This document shows, piece by piece, positions 17,373-27,200 of a stretch of 47,298 bases of DNA. The DNA is from Phycisphaerales bacterium (GTDB lineage Bacteria > Planctomycetota > Phycisphaerae > Phycisphaerales > UBA1924), in NCBI GenBank assembly GCA_026982335.1, contig JALSHH010000039.1, positions 1 to 47,298 on the forward strand. Direction: 5' to 3'. How positions within the stretch are numbered: the first letter of the stretch is position 1; each line of letters starts with the position of its first letter. The translations under genes were made by a program, and so were the position numbers. Under the pieces are notes generated by a model that was given only the letters and a program-made list of their open reading frames with translations, searched no databases and was not told the origin of the DNA.

Positions 17373-18782
17373 TTCTGGCTTTTCGGTCGGATACCCGGCC
17401 TCCTCCCATGCCATGAATCCACCAGCCACATTCATTGCATTGAATCCCTGTTTGTTAAGATACGAAACCGCTCGTGCTGATCGGAACCCGGTTTTACAAT
17501 GAACAAAGATCGGCGACCCCATTGGTACCTCGTCAAGTCGTTTGTTCAGTTGAAGATACGGAACTTGGATCGCACCGGGAATATGTCCCTCGTCAAACTC
17601 CGATGAGTTACGCACATCAAGAATCACCGCCCCATCCATGCCTTTGACTGTGGCCACATCCACTTCATCAGCTACCAGCAATTCATCAACGCCTGCAACC
17701 TCACTAGGATCAACCCAGCCCACCACACGATCAAGCCCGATCCGTACAAGCATTCGAACCGCTTGCTCAACATCACATGCCTCGGCGATCAATACAATTT
17801 TCTGATCGTGCTCGATAAACGCCCCGGCCACTGTCGAGAAAAACTGTTCAAGTACGATACTGTACGAACCCGGAAGGTGCCCACGCCGAAACTCATCCCA
17901 TGGACGCGTATCAATAATCGCAGCGTCGGCAGGAATCCCACTCACAGAACAGTTCGATGGCATTGGCAATGCACCAAGAATTGGAGGCCCTTGGCGATTG
18001 TCCCGTTTCATCCTCGCAAAATAATACGGCGGCTCGGGCTGACCCGAAAGAATCGATTCGACGAATGCATCCGCATCCGCTGCCTGTTTGAACGCTTCGT
18101 TGAATCTGCGTTCATATCCAACCGTTGTCTGAAACACCGCACCGAGCGCCTTGCCGCACACACTCCCCGAACCGTGCCCAGGCCAAATCTGAAGATAATC
18201 AGGTTGGGCCGAAAATTGACGAAGCGATTCACCAAGCCGACGAGCGCTTGGCTCCATTACCCCGACCATTCCCGCTGCCGATTCGAGCAAGTCCGGACGT
18301 CCCACATCGCCGACAAAAATAAAGTCGCCCGTCACAATCCCCATCGGCGCATCTGCACCACCGCCTTGATCTGTAATCTCGAAGCAGATATGCTCGGCTG
18401 TATGCCCAGGGGTGTGCAAAATCCTGATCTGGATATTCCCGATCATAATGACATCACCATCTTTGACGAGTTGATGGTTGTAAGGTTGCCCTTTGCTGTC
18501 TGTGCCCCTAACCCAAACATAGTCCCAGTCTTGCCCACCCTCATCCGAGAGATATGCCTTGGCATCGGTCTGCTCACAGAACTCGCGTACCCCCGAGAGG
18601 AAGTCCGCATGCATGTGTGTCTCGGTTGCTGCAACAATCGTCAGCCCGTGCTTCTGAGCCAATGCAATGTACCGATCAATATCCCGTTCGGGGTCGATGA
18701 TGATCGCTTCGCCTGTTTTCTGACATCCGATCAGATAGGCCCCCTGTGCCAACGATTCATCATAAATCAATCTCATCAACAT
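17358..18782 (-). CDS. MBL-fold plus tandem rhodanese protein (persulfide dioxygenase-like)
   Basis: The N-terminal ~250 residues are an ETHE1/glyoxalase II-like MBL domain with ETHMHADFLSGVREF, LHTPGHTAEHICFEI, TGDFIFVGDVGRPDLL and IWPGHGSG. Such domains oxidise glutathione persulfide using one iron. Two rhodanese domains follow. The second has the sulfur-carrying Cys in FVHCKTGFRSARAVSYL. The first (DTRPWDEFRRGHLPGS, then VLIAEACDVEQAVRML) lacks the C-x-x-G-x-R loop and is probably inactive. The expected role is detoxifying sulfide or persulfides in the cytoplasm. I chose the ATG at 18782 because AAGGAG lies 7 nt upstream. The divergent neighbour is a cysteine-desulfurase-like enzyme, so both may serve sulfur transfer. 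Confidence 0.82.
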   Translation of the reverse strand: MLMRLIYDESLAQGAYLIGCQKTGEAIIIDPERDIDRYIALAQKHGLTIVAATETHMHADFLSGVREFCEQTDAKAYLSDEGGQDWDYVWVRGTDSKGQPYNHQLVKDGDVIMIGNIQIRILHTPGHTAEHICFEITDQGGGADAPMGIVTGDFIFVGDVGRPDLLESAAGMVGVMEPSARRLGESLRQFSAQPDYLQIWPGHGSGSVCGKALGAVFQTTVGYERRFNEAFKQAADADAFVESILSGQPEPPYYFARMKRDNRQGPPILGALPMPSNCSVSGIPADAAIIDTRPWDEFRRGHLPGSYSIVLEQFFSTVAGAFIEHDQKIVLIAEACDVEQAVRMLVRIGLDRVVGWVDPSEVAGVDELLVADEVDVATVKGMDGAVILDVRNSSEFDEGHIPGAIQVPYLQLNKRLDEVPMGSPIFVHCKTGFRSARAVSYLNKQGFNAMNVAGGFMAWEEAGYPTEKPESVCR

Positions 18783-18839
18783 CGTTATTCTCCTTGTCAA
18801 TCCTGCCAATATTGGTCGCTCAGCACCGCACCTATAGGA

Positions 18840-18845
18840 TATACT
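18840..18845 (+). promoter_or_regulatory. -10 box TATACT, 8 nt before the class V aminotransferase ATG
   Basis: TATACT matches the sigma-70 -10 consensus at five of six bases and is followed by CTGCTCGT and ATG at 18854. There is no ribosome binding site. A TTGGTC at 18812-18817 is 22 bp away, too far for a normal -35. A leaderless start is the simplest reading. Confidence 0.4.
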
Positions 18846-18853
18846 CTGCTCGT

Positions 18854-20065
18854 ATGGGAAACGAGATCATTTATCTGGATAACGCTGCAACGAGTTGGCC
18901 CAAACCCGATGCTGTCGGGGCTGCAATGGTTGATTTTCTTGCAACCAAAGCTGGTAACCCGGGGCGAGGCGGGCACACACTTTCACGAAAAGCGTCTCAG
19001 GTTCTCGAACACGCGCGCGAGAAACTCGCCAACCTCGTCCATGCACCAGCTCCAGAACGCATCATCCTCACCCATGGATGCACCGACGCGCTCAACCTCG
19101 CCATCCATGGCGTGCTCCGCAGTGCCATGCAATCGTTCCCCAACCAAACCCGGTTCCATGTCATCACCACTGCCATCGAGCACAATGCCGTCCTCCGTAC
19201 ACTCCACTGCTACGCATCGAACAACCTTATCGACTTGACCATTATTCCCTGCGATGCTCAAGGCTTGGTCGATCCTCAAGCAATCACCGACGCCATCACT
19301 CAGCATACCATCCTCTTCACTCTCTCCCACGCTTCGAATGTTCTTGGCACCATCCAGGACATCGAACGCACCATCAAAATCGTCCGCACCAAAAACGAAA
19401 ACACCCTTGTTCTTGTCGATGCGGCTCAGACTGCCGGACACTTCCCGATTGATGTTCAAGCTTGGGATATCGACTTGCTCGCCCTTGCCGGTCACAAAGG
19501 ACTCCGAGGCCCAACCGGCACCGGCGCACTCTATGTCGGGCCACGGGCATATCCGCACCCCCGCAACTGTGATCACGCTCGCATCTTCTGCCAACGCCGA
19601 GGCGGCACCGGCTCGATGGCACCCGGGCTCGAAATGCCCACCAATCTCCCCGATGCCCTCGAAGCGGGCACCTCCAATGCTGTCGGTTTTGCCGGGCTCA
19701 ATGCTGCCATCGACGCACTCTCCGACCAGGTCCACCAGCACGAAATGGCCATGACCCAGCGCATCCTCGAAGGACTCCAATCCATCGCGGGCATCACCAT
19801 CTTTGGACTCCCTACCATCAAAGGGAGAACTCCTGTCATCCTCTTCAATCTCGATGGGCACAATGCCCGTCAGGTTATGGTCAAGCTCGATCAAGACCAC
19901 AACATCGCAGTCCGAGGCGGTATTCACTGCGCCCCCCTCCTTCATGACGCCATCGGCACCTGCACCGTAGGGGGCATTCGCGTCTCTCCAGGCTCGGGCA
20001 CCACTGAATCTCAAATCGACCGCTTCCTCGATACGATTGAAACCCTCGCAGCCCAACCGATCTAA
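18854..20065 (+). CDS. Cysteine-desulfurase-like class V aminotransferase
   Basis: This 403-residue PLP enzyme is of the NifS/SufS-related group (the EF2568-like branch). The N-terminal pattern IIYLDNAATSWPKPDAV, then NPGRGGHTLSRKA, is typical. Further motifs are LTHGCTDALNLAIHG, TTAIEHNAVLRTL, LVDAAQTAGHFPIDV and the PLP Lys in LALAGHKGLRGPTGTG. A Cys in GGIHCAPLLHDAIGT sits where this branch has its reactive-loop Cys. It probably releases sulfur from cysteine or a related compound. The ATG at 18854 fits the family start exactly; a TATACT box lies 8 nt upstream and no ribosome binding site is present. Its stop overlaps the stop of the convergent flavoprotein gene in the sequence CTAA. Confidence 0.82.
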   Translation: MGNEIIYLDNAATSWPKPDAVGAAMVDFLATKAGNPGRGGHTLSRKASQVLEHAREKLANLVHAPAPERIILTHGCTDALNLAIHGVLRSAMQSFPNQTRFHVITTAIEHNAVLRTLHCYASNNLIDLTIIPCDAQGLVDPQAITDAITQHTILFTLSHASNVLGTIQDIERTIKIVRTKNENTLVLVDAAQTAGHFPIDVQAWDIDLLALAGHKGLRGPTGTGALYVGPRAYPHPRNCDHARIFCQRRGGTGSMAPGLEMPTNLPDALEAGTSNAVGFAGLNAAIDALSDQVHQHEMAMTQRILEGLQSIAGITIFGLPTIKGRTPVILFNLDGHNARQVMVKLDQDHNIAVRGGIHCAPLLHDAIGTCTVGGIRVSPGSGTTESQIDRFLDTIETLAAQPI

Positions 20066-21300
20066 ATCGATTCCCCAATCGCTCGCCCTGCAATATACCC
20101 ATTGCTCCATGCCCATTGAAAATTAAACCCCCCGATCCGCCCATCGACATTCAAAATTTCCCCCACGATCCAAAGCCCCTCGCACACTCGGCTGTGCATC
20201 GTCGAAACATTCACCTCATCAAGAGGCACACCCCCCGCGGTCACCTCGGCGTGCGTAAACCCACGATTCCCCGCGATCTCAATCTCGCATTCGACCAATA
20301 TATGCGCCAGCGCCCGGCGTTGATCCCGCGTCATTGCATGACCGGCCGATGCCGGATCGATTCCACACCGTTTGCACAGCATCTTTCCCAGTCGATCCGG
20401 AATCACCGATCGCAGATACCCTCCGACCGTCCGCTTGCCAATATTCTGCAGCTTTGCATCCCACATATCAAATGAACTTTCGCCCACCCAACTCATTATC
20501 AGTTTGGCTTTGGGATCATCCAACTTCGCATCAAAGTACCACCGGCTCACATCCAAAGCGCCCGGCCCGGATAATCCAAAGTGTGTACACAACACATCAT
20601 TCGCAAACCGTGCGATCCGCTTGCCACTCCCCGAACGAACCTCGATCGACACCGGTGCGGCAATGCCTGATAACTCCGTGATCCACTTTGACTCACTTGC
20701 CACCATCATCGGCACCAGCGCAGGCGCAACCCGCTCCGTCACCGAATGCCCCAACGCTTTCACAATCCGATACCCCTCACCATCTGAGCCAGATTTAGGC
20801 AACGCCATCCCTCCTGTCGCAATGACCACCCGTGGTGTTTTGATCGTGTCCTCACTCGATCGCACCACAAACCCATCTCCATCTCGCTCGATTGTTTTCA
20901 CCCGCCAAGGATGCACAATCTCCACCCCCACCCGATCGCATTCGCGCAGCAAGGCATTGAGCACGGTCTTCGATGAATCCGTTACCGGAAACATCTTGCC
21001 AGTATCCTCGCACTTGAGTTCAACTCCCAGCTCTTCAAAGAACTGAATCGTATCACTCGCCGACCATGCCTTGAGCACCTTTTTAATTATGTTCCGCGAT
21101 CCCCCCGCGTAATCCTTTGGCAACACTTTCTCATGCGTCACATTGCACCGCCCGCCACCCGCCACAAGAATCTTCGCCCCAATCATCTTGGCCCCATCGA
21201 CCACAATGATTCGCGAATCAATACATGACCTCGCCGCCCAGATTGCAGTCATCAACCCTGCTGCCCCGCCCCCCACAATCACCACATCCGCTCGGTCCAT
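20062..21300 (-). CDS. BaiN/HI0933-family flavoprotein
   Basis: This 412-residue NAD(P)/FAD-dependent oxidoreductase is of the HI0933/YhiN/BaiN family, whose physiological substrate is mostly unknown. Seen are the FAD-binding DVVIVGGGAAGLMTAIWAA, VAGGGRCNVTHEKVLP, VIATGGMALPKSGSDGEGY and FGLSGPGALDVSRW. The family's C-terminal signature is also present: FTHAEVTAGGVPLDEVN, GEILNVDGRIGGFNFQWAWS and NGYIAGRAIG. I chose the ATG at 21300 because the Rossmann strand starts four residues later. A hydrophobic upstream extension to 21339 would cross the terminator of the preceding gene. No ribosome binding site is visible; TATTCT lies 5 nt upstream. Family assignment is strong, function open. Confidence 0.82.
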   Translation of the reverse strand: MDRADVVIVGGGAAGLMTAIWAARSCIDSRIIVVDGAKMIGAKILVAGGGRCNVTHEKVLPKDYAGGSRNIIKKVLKAWSASDTIQFFEELGVELKCEDTGKMFPVTDSSKTVLNALLRECDRVGVEIVHPWRVKTIERDGDGFVVRSSEDTIKTPRVVIATGGMALPKSGSDGEGYRIVKALGHSVTERVAPALVPMMVASESKWITELSGIAAPVSIEVRSGSGKRIARFANDVLCTHFGLSGPGALDVSRWYFDAKLDDPKAKLIMSWVGESSFDMWDAKLQNIGKRTVGGYLRSVIPDRLGKMLCKRCGIDPASAGHAMTRDQRRALAHILVECEIEIAGNRGFTHAEVTAGGVPLDEVNVSTMHSRVCEGLWIVGEILNVDGRIGGFNFQWAWSNGYIAGRAIGESI

Positions 21301-21305
21301 CCACA

Positions 21306-21311
21306 AGAATA
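21306..21311 (-). promoter_or_regulatory. -10-like box TATTCT, 5 nt before the BaiN-like ATG
   Basis: TATTCT then TGTGG then ATG at 21300. It lies just downstream of the terminator of the peptidase gene, so the flavoprotein needs its own promoter. No ribosome binding site is present. Confidence 0.3.
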
Positions 21312-21325
21312 GCTCAATCACCAAT

Positions 21326-21354
21326 AAAAAAGCGGGCATCTGGTGGATCCCCGC
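21326..21354 (-). terminator. Intrinsic terminator after the prolyl oligopeptidase gene
   Basis: On the minus strand GCGGG (21354-21350) pairs with CCCGC (21336-21332). Inside it, ATC/GAT pairs after a G-G mismatch, the loop is CACCA, and a run of six T follows at 21331-21326. It starts 24 bp past the peptidase stop. Confidence 0.7.
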
Positions 21355-21378
21355 CGATCTTCATTTTCAAGATTTCAT

Positions 21379-23562
21379 TTACTCGTCGTCGAGCATCCCG
21401 AGCTGCCACATCATAAATATTCGCTGATCTGCAATATCACGAATCCGCAGATGCAAAGGCTTCCCGCCGCCATGCCCAGCATCACGATCAACCCATAGCA
21501 GAATCGGCTCGGCCTCTTGATCCGATCCCGTCGATGCCTGCATAATCGCTGCCATTTTTCGGGCATGCAATGGGTGTACCCGTGTGTCATTTTCACCCGC
21601 AGTAATCAGCATCGCTGGATATTTCACACCTGGCTTGACATTTTGGTATGGCGAATATTTTTTAAGATAAGCATACTGGCTCGCATCCTCTGCCGACCCA
21701 TACTCCGGTACCCAGTACCGCGCCATCAGGAAGTTTTGGTACCGCAGCATATCCAACAACGGTACTCCCGAGATCACTGCGCTAAACAAATCTGGACGCT
21801 GGACAACCACTGCTCCGGTAAGCAACCCGCCATTCGATCCACCCGCAATTCCGAGTTGATCCGGGTTCGTATACCCATTGTCAATCAGCCATTCGCCTGC
21901 AGCAATAAAATCATCAAACACATTTTGCTTGTGTTCGAGCATACCTGCTTCATGCCATGCATTGCCATACTCCCCACCTCCGCGAAGATTGGCGACTGCA
22001 TATACCCCACCCTTCTCATACCATGGGAACATCGTTGAAGAAAAGTAAGGGGTCATCGAAATATCAAATCCACCATATCCGTACAAAATCGTCGGGTTTT
22101 TCCCATCGAGTTGAAGTCCTTTCTTGTGCACCAAAAACATCGAAATCGGTGTCCCATCCTTCGAATCGTACCACACCTGTGAAACCTCGATCTGCGATGG
22201 ATCGACTGGGATATCCGGGCGTGCCCACAGTTCCCGTTCGCCCGTCGCCAGATCAACATGGTAAATACTGCTCGGCATGTTGTAACTCGTAAAGCTCAAG
22301 AATCCATCAGTCCGATCATCGGCCACGGATAACCCCGCCGACCCAATCCCAGGAAGCTCCAAATCCCCAAGCGAATCACCTGCAAAGTTGAACAACGCGA
22401 TGCGGGTTTTCGCATTCTCCAGATAATCCACTGCAATAATTCCGCGAGCAAACGACACGCCATCAATCACTCGGTTTTCATTCGCCGGAACAAGCGTCTG
22501 CCAATGCTCAAAGCCCGGATTCGTCAGATCAATCGAGGATACCACACCATTGGGTGCATCGAACGAATGCTGCATAATCAGCCGATCGCCATCGAAGTGC
22601 GCCCCACCCATGCGCCCCATCTTTCCGATCACCATTGCCTTTAAATCCAGTTCGCCCGTTCGAAACCATGCATCGAGATCTGCAACCCACAGATCAATCC
22701 CCGCCGTTCCGGTCCAATATCCAATGACCAACCAACGACCATCCTTCGAAGGCATCCCAAAGGGTCCCCAAGTGGTCTTCAACGCTTCGAGTTCCTCCGC
22801 CGTCTTATTCAGATCGCCATAGAAAAACTCGATGTCCTTCTGACGAAACAATACCGCATCCTCACGATGGTGCGTCCCGATTTTGTGCAATTTGAACACC
22901 GATGAATACGCATCATCAAGGTCTTCGAGCCGCTCGTAAAAGAATCCCGACCCATCAGCAAGCCACTGTGAAAAATTCACCTTCCCGGGGATCACATCGG
23001 CCAACCACTCGCCGCTGTCCACATCCATCAGATACAGCGTTGAGTTCTCATCGCCTGAGCGGTACATCCCAAAGGCCATCAACGCCCCATCCCTATTGGG
23101 CGCGATCCACGATACGGTCGTCAACCCCGTTGGATCAATCGCCTGTGGATCGAGCAAGACCCGATCATCCCCATCGAGCCCATCGCGCACATACCGCACA
23201 CTCTGAGGCTGCGCCCCTTCGCGCTTCGAGAAAAAATACCGATTCCCATACACACTCGGCGACCCAATCCGAGGCACTTCCATCAATTCCCGCAACCGCT
23301 CCTCAAGCGTCTTGCGTCCTGGCAGCCCATCGAGCACACTGCGCGTATAAGCATTCTGTGCATCCGTCCATGCTGCGACTTCTTTGGTCATCAGCCCCAT
23401 GTTCTCCGGATCTGAGTTGTCCCCTTCAAGCCACCGATAGTTGTCTGTCACCGTGTCTCCATGAATTGTCTCCGTCACCGGGCGAACCTCCGTCGCCGGC
23501 GGTTCAGCAAGCCCAATTGCGGCCAATCCAGCAAGCACAAGCACAGTCGATAGCATTCTCAT
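21379..23562 (-). CDS. Prolyl oligopeptidase (S9A family), secreted
   Basis: This 727-residue serine peptidase cuts short peptides after proline. The N-terminus RMLSTVLVLAGLAAIGLAEP is a signal peptide, so the enzyme is exported. The beta-propeller part opens with HGDTVTDNYRWLEGDNSDPE, the usual S9A start. The catalytic domain shows FDISMTPYFSS, ANLRGGGEYGNAWHEAGM, and the Ser in GIAGGSNGGLLTGA (about residue 575). The Asp is in LITAGENDTRVHPLHA (about 658) and the His in DRDAGHGGGKPLH (about 696). I chose the ATG at 23562 because GGAG lies 9 nt upstream and the signal peptide begins there. A much longer open frame upstream, including a run of seven Val from a GTT repeat, is spurious. A clear terminator follows the stop. 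Confidence 0.88.
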   Translation of the reverse strand: MRMLSTVLVLAGLAAIGLAEPPATEVRPVTETIHGDTVTDNYRWLEGDNSDPENMGLMTKEVAAWTDAQNAYTRSVLDGLPGRKTLEERLRELMEVPRIGSPSVYGNRYFFSKREGAQPQSVRYVRDGLDGDDRVLLDPQAIDPTGLTTVSWIAPNRDGALMAFGMYRSGDENSTLYLMDVDSGEWLADVIPGKVNFSQWLADGSGFFYERLEDLDDAYSSVFKLHKIGTHHREDAVLFRQKDIEFFYGDLNKTAEELEALKTTWGPFGMPSKDGRWLVIGYWTGTAGIDLWVADLDAWFRTGELDLKAMVIGKMGRMGGAHFDGDRLIMQHSFDAPNGVVSSIDLTNPGFEHWQTLVPANENRVIDGVSFARGIIAVDYLENAKTRIALFNFAGDSLGDLELPGIGSAGLSVADDRTDGFLSFTSYNMPSSIYHVDLATGERELWARPDIPVDPSQIEVSQVWYDSKDGTPISMFLVHKKGLQLDGKNPTILYGYGGFDISMTPYFSSTMFPWYEKGGVYAVANLRGGGEYGNAWHEAGMLEHKQNVFDDFIAAGEWLIDNGYTNPDQLGIAGGSNGGLLTGAVVVQRPDLFSAVISGVPLLDMLRYQNFLMARYWVPEYGSAEDASQYAYLKKYSPYQNVKPGVKYPAMLITAGENDTRVHPLHARKMAAIMQASTGSDQEAEPILLWVDRDAGHGGGKPLHLRIRDIADQRIFMMWQLGMLDDE

Positions 23563-23885
23563 TGGTCGATTCTCCATAAAGCGTGCCGAGACGATAAGCC
23601 CGGTCCACGAGTTGTTCGTATTGCCACATGGTACCAGCTCACCGTGTGCAGGGATGCAACTACTCCCCCAGTTTTCAGTGATGATCTCACACTCCGGTGC
23701 CCTTCTTTGACCCAAAGGGCGAAGGAGATTTTCAGGCCTCGTATCCCTCACAACAACAACAACAACAACAAGAAGGAACTCACGCATATCACCCAAGAAA
23801 ATCACCAACTCAAAATCGCCCACCTCCACTCGTCTGCCCGCCCACAGAGGTAATCGTCTGATTCCGGGCAGTAGATGCAGGTGCG
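23563..23885. other. Intergenic stretch without a recognisable gene
   Basis: The 323 bp upstream of the peptidase hold a (CAA)7 repeat at 23751-23771 and no open frame with family signals on either strand. A stop (TGA, 23859-23861) bounds the recombinase fragment that follows. It probably contains the peptidase promoter and decayed mobile-element DNA. Confidence 0.5.
23751..23771. repeat. (CAA)7 trinucleotide microsatellite
   Basis: Seven perfect CAA units, uninterrupted, between the peptidase promoter region and the recombinase remnant. Nothing around it appears to be coding. Confidence 0.95.
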
Positions 23886-24125
23886 GTGAGCACACGATCA
23901 TCAGCGAACGCCCAAGCCCAAGCCGCGTTGGCCGTGTTTGATTTCAGCCAGAACTTGGTCGATATCTGGCGCGGTTCGAACTTTGCCGTTCGGCGGGAGA
24001 TTCTCGACTGCGTGAGTTCGAACCGTACCTTGAGCCCCGTAAGTCTCGCCCTGACAAAGAGAAAGCCCTTCGACATTCTTGCCGAAGGGCCGATTTTGAA
24101 GAAAAGTCAGGGAGACAGGATTTGA
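23862..24125 (+). pseudogene. C-terminal remnant of a serine recombinase, ending inside the tRNA-Pro gene on the other strand
   Basis: The frame opens just after a stop at 23859-23861 and gives FDFSQNLVDIWRGSNFAVRR, then EILDCVSSNRTLSPVSLAL and TKRKPFDILAEG. The sequence F-x-x-S-Q-x-L, W-x-x-x-x-x-x-x-R-R-x-I-L-x-x-V, then K-R-K-P-F-D-x-L-A-E-G is the C-terminal signature of large serine recombinases. I recognise it from memory, without a search. All catalytic parts are missing. The last codons (KSQGDRI then stop) are read from the antisense of the tRNA-Pro 3' end, which fits integration at that tRNA. The frame contains a plausible GTG at 23886, but no start or ribosome binding site is expected in such a relic. 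Confidence 0.55.
24056..24090 (-). terminator. Intrinsic terminator for tRNA-Pro
   Basis: On the minus strand GCCCTTCG (24090-24083) pairs perfectly with CGAAGGGC (24072-24065) around a 10-nt loop, followed by TTTCTCTTT. It lies 17 nt past the tRNA 3' end and inside the recombinase remnant on the other strand. Confidence 0.75.
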
Positions 24126-24180
24126 ACCTGCGACCTTCTGGTCCCAAACCAGACGCTCTACCAAGCTGAGCTACACCCTG
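24107..24180 (-). tRNA. tRNA-Pro (anticodon TGG)
   Basis: This 74-nt cloverleaf on the minus strand starts CAGGGTGTAGCTCAGC. The anticodon arm is CTGGT-TTTGGGA-ACCAG-like with TGG in the loop. The T arm is GCAGG-TTCAAAT-CCTGT, and the 3' acceptor strand CTCCCTG is followed by discriminator A. One U-U mismatch sits in the acceptor stem. CCA is not encoded. It lies 69 bp downstream of the giant pseudopilin gene on the same strand. Confidence 0.95.
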
Positions 24181-24249
24181 TCGCGGATACTACTGTAGCC
24201 CGCCTATCGGTAAATCTCGCCTCCTGATCCAGCAAATTCATAGGCCTCC

Positions 24250-27200
24250 TCAGTATGGGAGCTCCTTGAAGACCAGAATCTTGGGCTTATCGCCCGGCTC
24301 GATCACATTCGTCCGATCCACCACCATCAAGAAGCGTTTCTTAATCGAAGGCACCAGCGGATCCTCCGGGCGAAGATTCTTCACATCTGACTCTTGGTAC
24401 CCATGGAGCACAAACCAGACCGCAAAATAATCTGATCGCACCGAGATCGTATTGAGGACCGAATTGGCCATCGAAATCCGCTCGGCGTAGTCGTCTATGG
24501 TCGTCCCCGTAGCGGTGCCGCCAAAGAGCTGCGACATGATCGTCACATCCGACTCGATCCCCGATGCCTCATTGTCGAACCCATACTGCTGGATCGAAAG
24601 GTGCCTCAGGGTGTTCCAACGGGCCAAATCGATCGCTTCAAAGTTCGGATCAACCCGCACCGCGAGCAACTCACCCAATGAACCAAACCCAGGCGTTGGA
24701 CGGATACCGTCGATCCCGGTCATCGCGCTGCGATCGACGGGGGCATTTGAAGTCGCAGGCAACGGCGTGACCAAGGGGTACTCGCCGCGCATGTTGTTGG
24801 CAAACAACAGCGGATCGGTTGGACCCAGATTCATCGGTGCGTTGTCGTAGAAGGTCAACCCATATGGTTCAGGCCGAGCTGCCGTATTCGGGATGCCATA
24901 GGTCCGATCCCGGTAGGCGATAATCGCGGCGGCCACATCGGGATTGTCGACCATATCATCAATCGTTCCCGATCCAAGCGCTGGATTGGTCAACCTAGGC
25001 AACCTGGTTGCAGTAAAGTCTTTGCCCCACCACTCATTGGTGAGCGAGCCGCCATTGAAGTACGATGCCCGACTCGGTGTGAGCCCTGGGAGCAAGCGCA
25101 GCACCTCGATCGGGGCGGTGTTGATGTTTACCGTCCCAAAGGTCGCCCGCCCTAGTGCAATCTCGAGGAATTCATCCGGTGTCGGAGTTGTCGGGTCTGA
25201 AACCCGGGCAATCGGCGCAATCGCCCGCGCATGGTCGATCACCCCAAGGGCCATTGGCACACCGGTTCCACGCGGGATATCGACCACCGGATCAAAGGTC
25301 GGCGGGACATTGAGATCTGTATTCACATATGACACGAAGTTATCAATCGCCAGGTGCCCATTATCGAGGACAACATCCTCACTGGCAAGATCGTAAGTGT
25401 CTTTCCAGATGCTGTCGATCTCATCGAACAATGGGCCCGTGGGATTGGGTTCATTCACTCCCAATGCCGTTGCCATGGATTCTGGCCCGGTCATCCATTC
25501 CTCGGGAACATAATCGAGCCTGTTTGCCCGAGCAGGGCTCGGCGAGAATGCAGGGCCGATCCCCCAGGCCAAAAGCAAATCCGCCAGGCGTGGGTTGTCT
25601 TTGATGGTTGCACCATTCACGAGGATTTCAGGAACAATCCTTTGGGCGGAGTCTTGCACCGACAGGATCAAAGGGGGGAACTTGCTCGCCGAATCATTCC
25701 CTGCATCGTCTTCGACAAATGCCTGCGCGGTCACATCACTCTTGAGATAGGGCGCCAAGGCGATCGTTTGGATAATGGCGTTGGCCCCGCGCGATGATGA
25801 AAGATTGAAAAATGCGAGAAGCGATTGGGTGATTTCAAAGTCCCCTGCGATCGTGACCGATTCGGCCGGGTCGGACAAGTTATCGCCATCAAAGATATCA
25901 CTCGCAACTGGTGTGCCGGTGAGAAAACTCACCAAGCTCTGACGAGTGATCCCCGGAGTGGCCGACGAACGAAGCATCCAAGGCACAACCTCACCGACTG
26001 AAGGCGGCTCGAGCGTGTCACTGTCGGCCCGGCGGTTGGTTTTCCACGCCGCAATCGTCACGCCGGTGTTGTCGTTGCGGACCCCCATCGTGTCCATTGC
26101 CGATCCTGGATCAGGAAAATCTTCACGATACGAGACGGTGTCTGCAATCTTAAAATCTCCTGAAGCAATTGGTGAGGCAAGTGATTCTCCAAGCACCATC
26201 CGATCAACAAGCAAATCATTCTCGATCAGATTCCGCATAGTCGGATTGGGAAGATCAGGCGAGGTGGGCTCAACCGTTTCCTCGCCCCGGGTGACGATCT
26301 TCTTCCAAAGCCGAACCTCAAGCGCATCTGTACGCCCGAGAATCGGAGCCGGGAACAAGGGCGATGGGCCCGGCGTCGTGAGGTCTTCGAAGTTTGTCTC
26401 GTTGAGCAGTTTCCCGTCTCGCGGGTCAAACTCCATCATCATCACCGGGTCAAGACCCGTTCCCCCATTCATGACGCGGAATTGATGCTCGACCCATTGC
26501 TCAGCAGGTCCTGTCCATCCGCGTGGATCACCAAATGGACCATCGGGAAGACCATCGAGATCCCGATCGTTATTGATCCCAAGATTTGTAAACCCGGCAG
26601 GAATTCCGGCTTCCCACGCATCGAGTAATCTTGCCCATCGGTCGTCAGGATTTGAACCATCGGTCAAAATGCCCGGCGTGGCATCATCGAACCGTCGGTC
26701 GGCAATCACATAAAACACACGCGTTTCGCCCGCTCGAAGTACGACATTGCGCGTGATGAAGTCGCTGTAGAGTGCCTGTCCGGTATAGACACCGGGGATC
26801 GCCCCGGCCGATGTCTGCGTCCCTGGATCCATCCGGGCATGTCCATTGGGGAAATCCAACACTGGATTCGGAACAGAGCCGGAGATATATGCAGCAGAAC
26901 TCGCATCACTCAGTGTGTAGTTTTCAGCATTATTCTCTGTGGGATACCACTCGATGTATTTGGCCAGTTTGAAAAAACGGCCGGCAAACTCGATGTAGTA
27001 ATCAAATTGATAGTTTGATGCCGGATCAATCGCATTTTCTTCGTTTTGGTACGCCCGCTGACGAGTCAGTGGGTCATCATTCCCCAAAGGCGTCCCGCTG
27101 TGATCGGATCCACCCAAACTGATATCTTGGTCGTATGGATTGTGCAGCTGGAACGCAAGCACTTGGATCAAGAAGTCGGCGTTCCCCGGCGACACATCCC

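Noticed and set aside
17763..19238. 491-codon plus-strand frame opposite the MBL-rhodanese gene
   Set aside because: It runs across the divergent start region and into the class V aminotransferase gene in the wrong frame; no family resemblance.
23563..23901. N-terminal extension of the prolyl oligopeptidase with a run of Val
   Set aside because: The Val run is the GTT strand of the CAA microsatellite. A signal peptide and a well-spaced ribosome binding site mark the start at 23562.
23901..24164. Minus-strand frames across tRNA-Pro
   Set aside because: Such frames read the tRNA itself and its terminator. They match nothing except the well-known spurious translations of tRNA genes.
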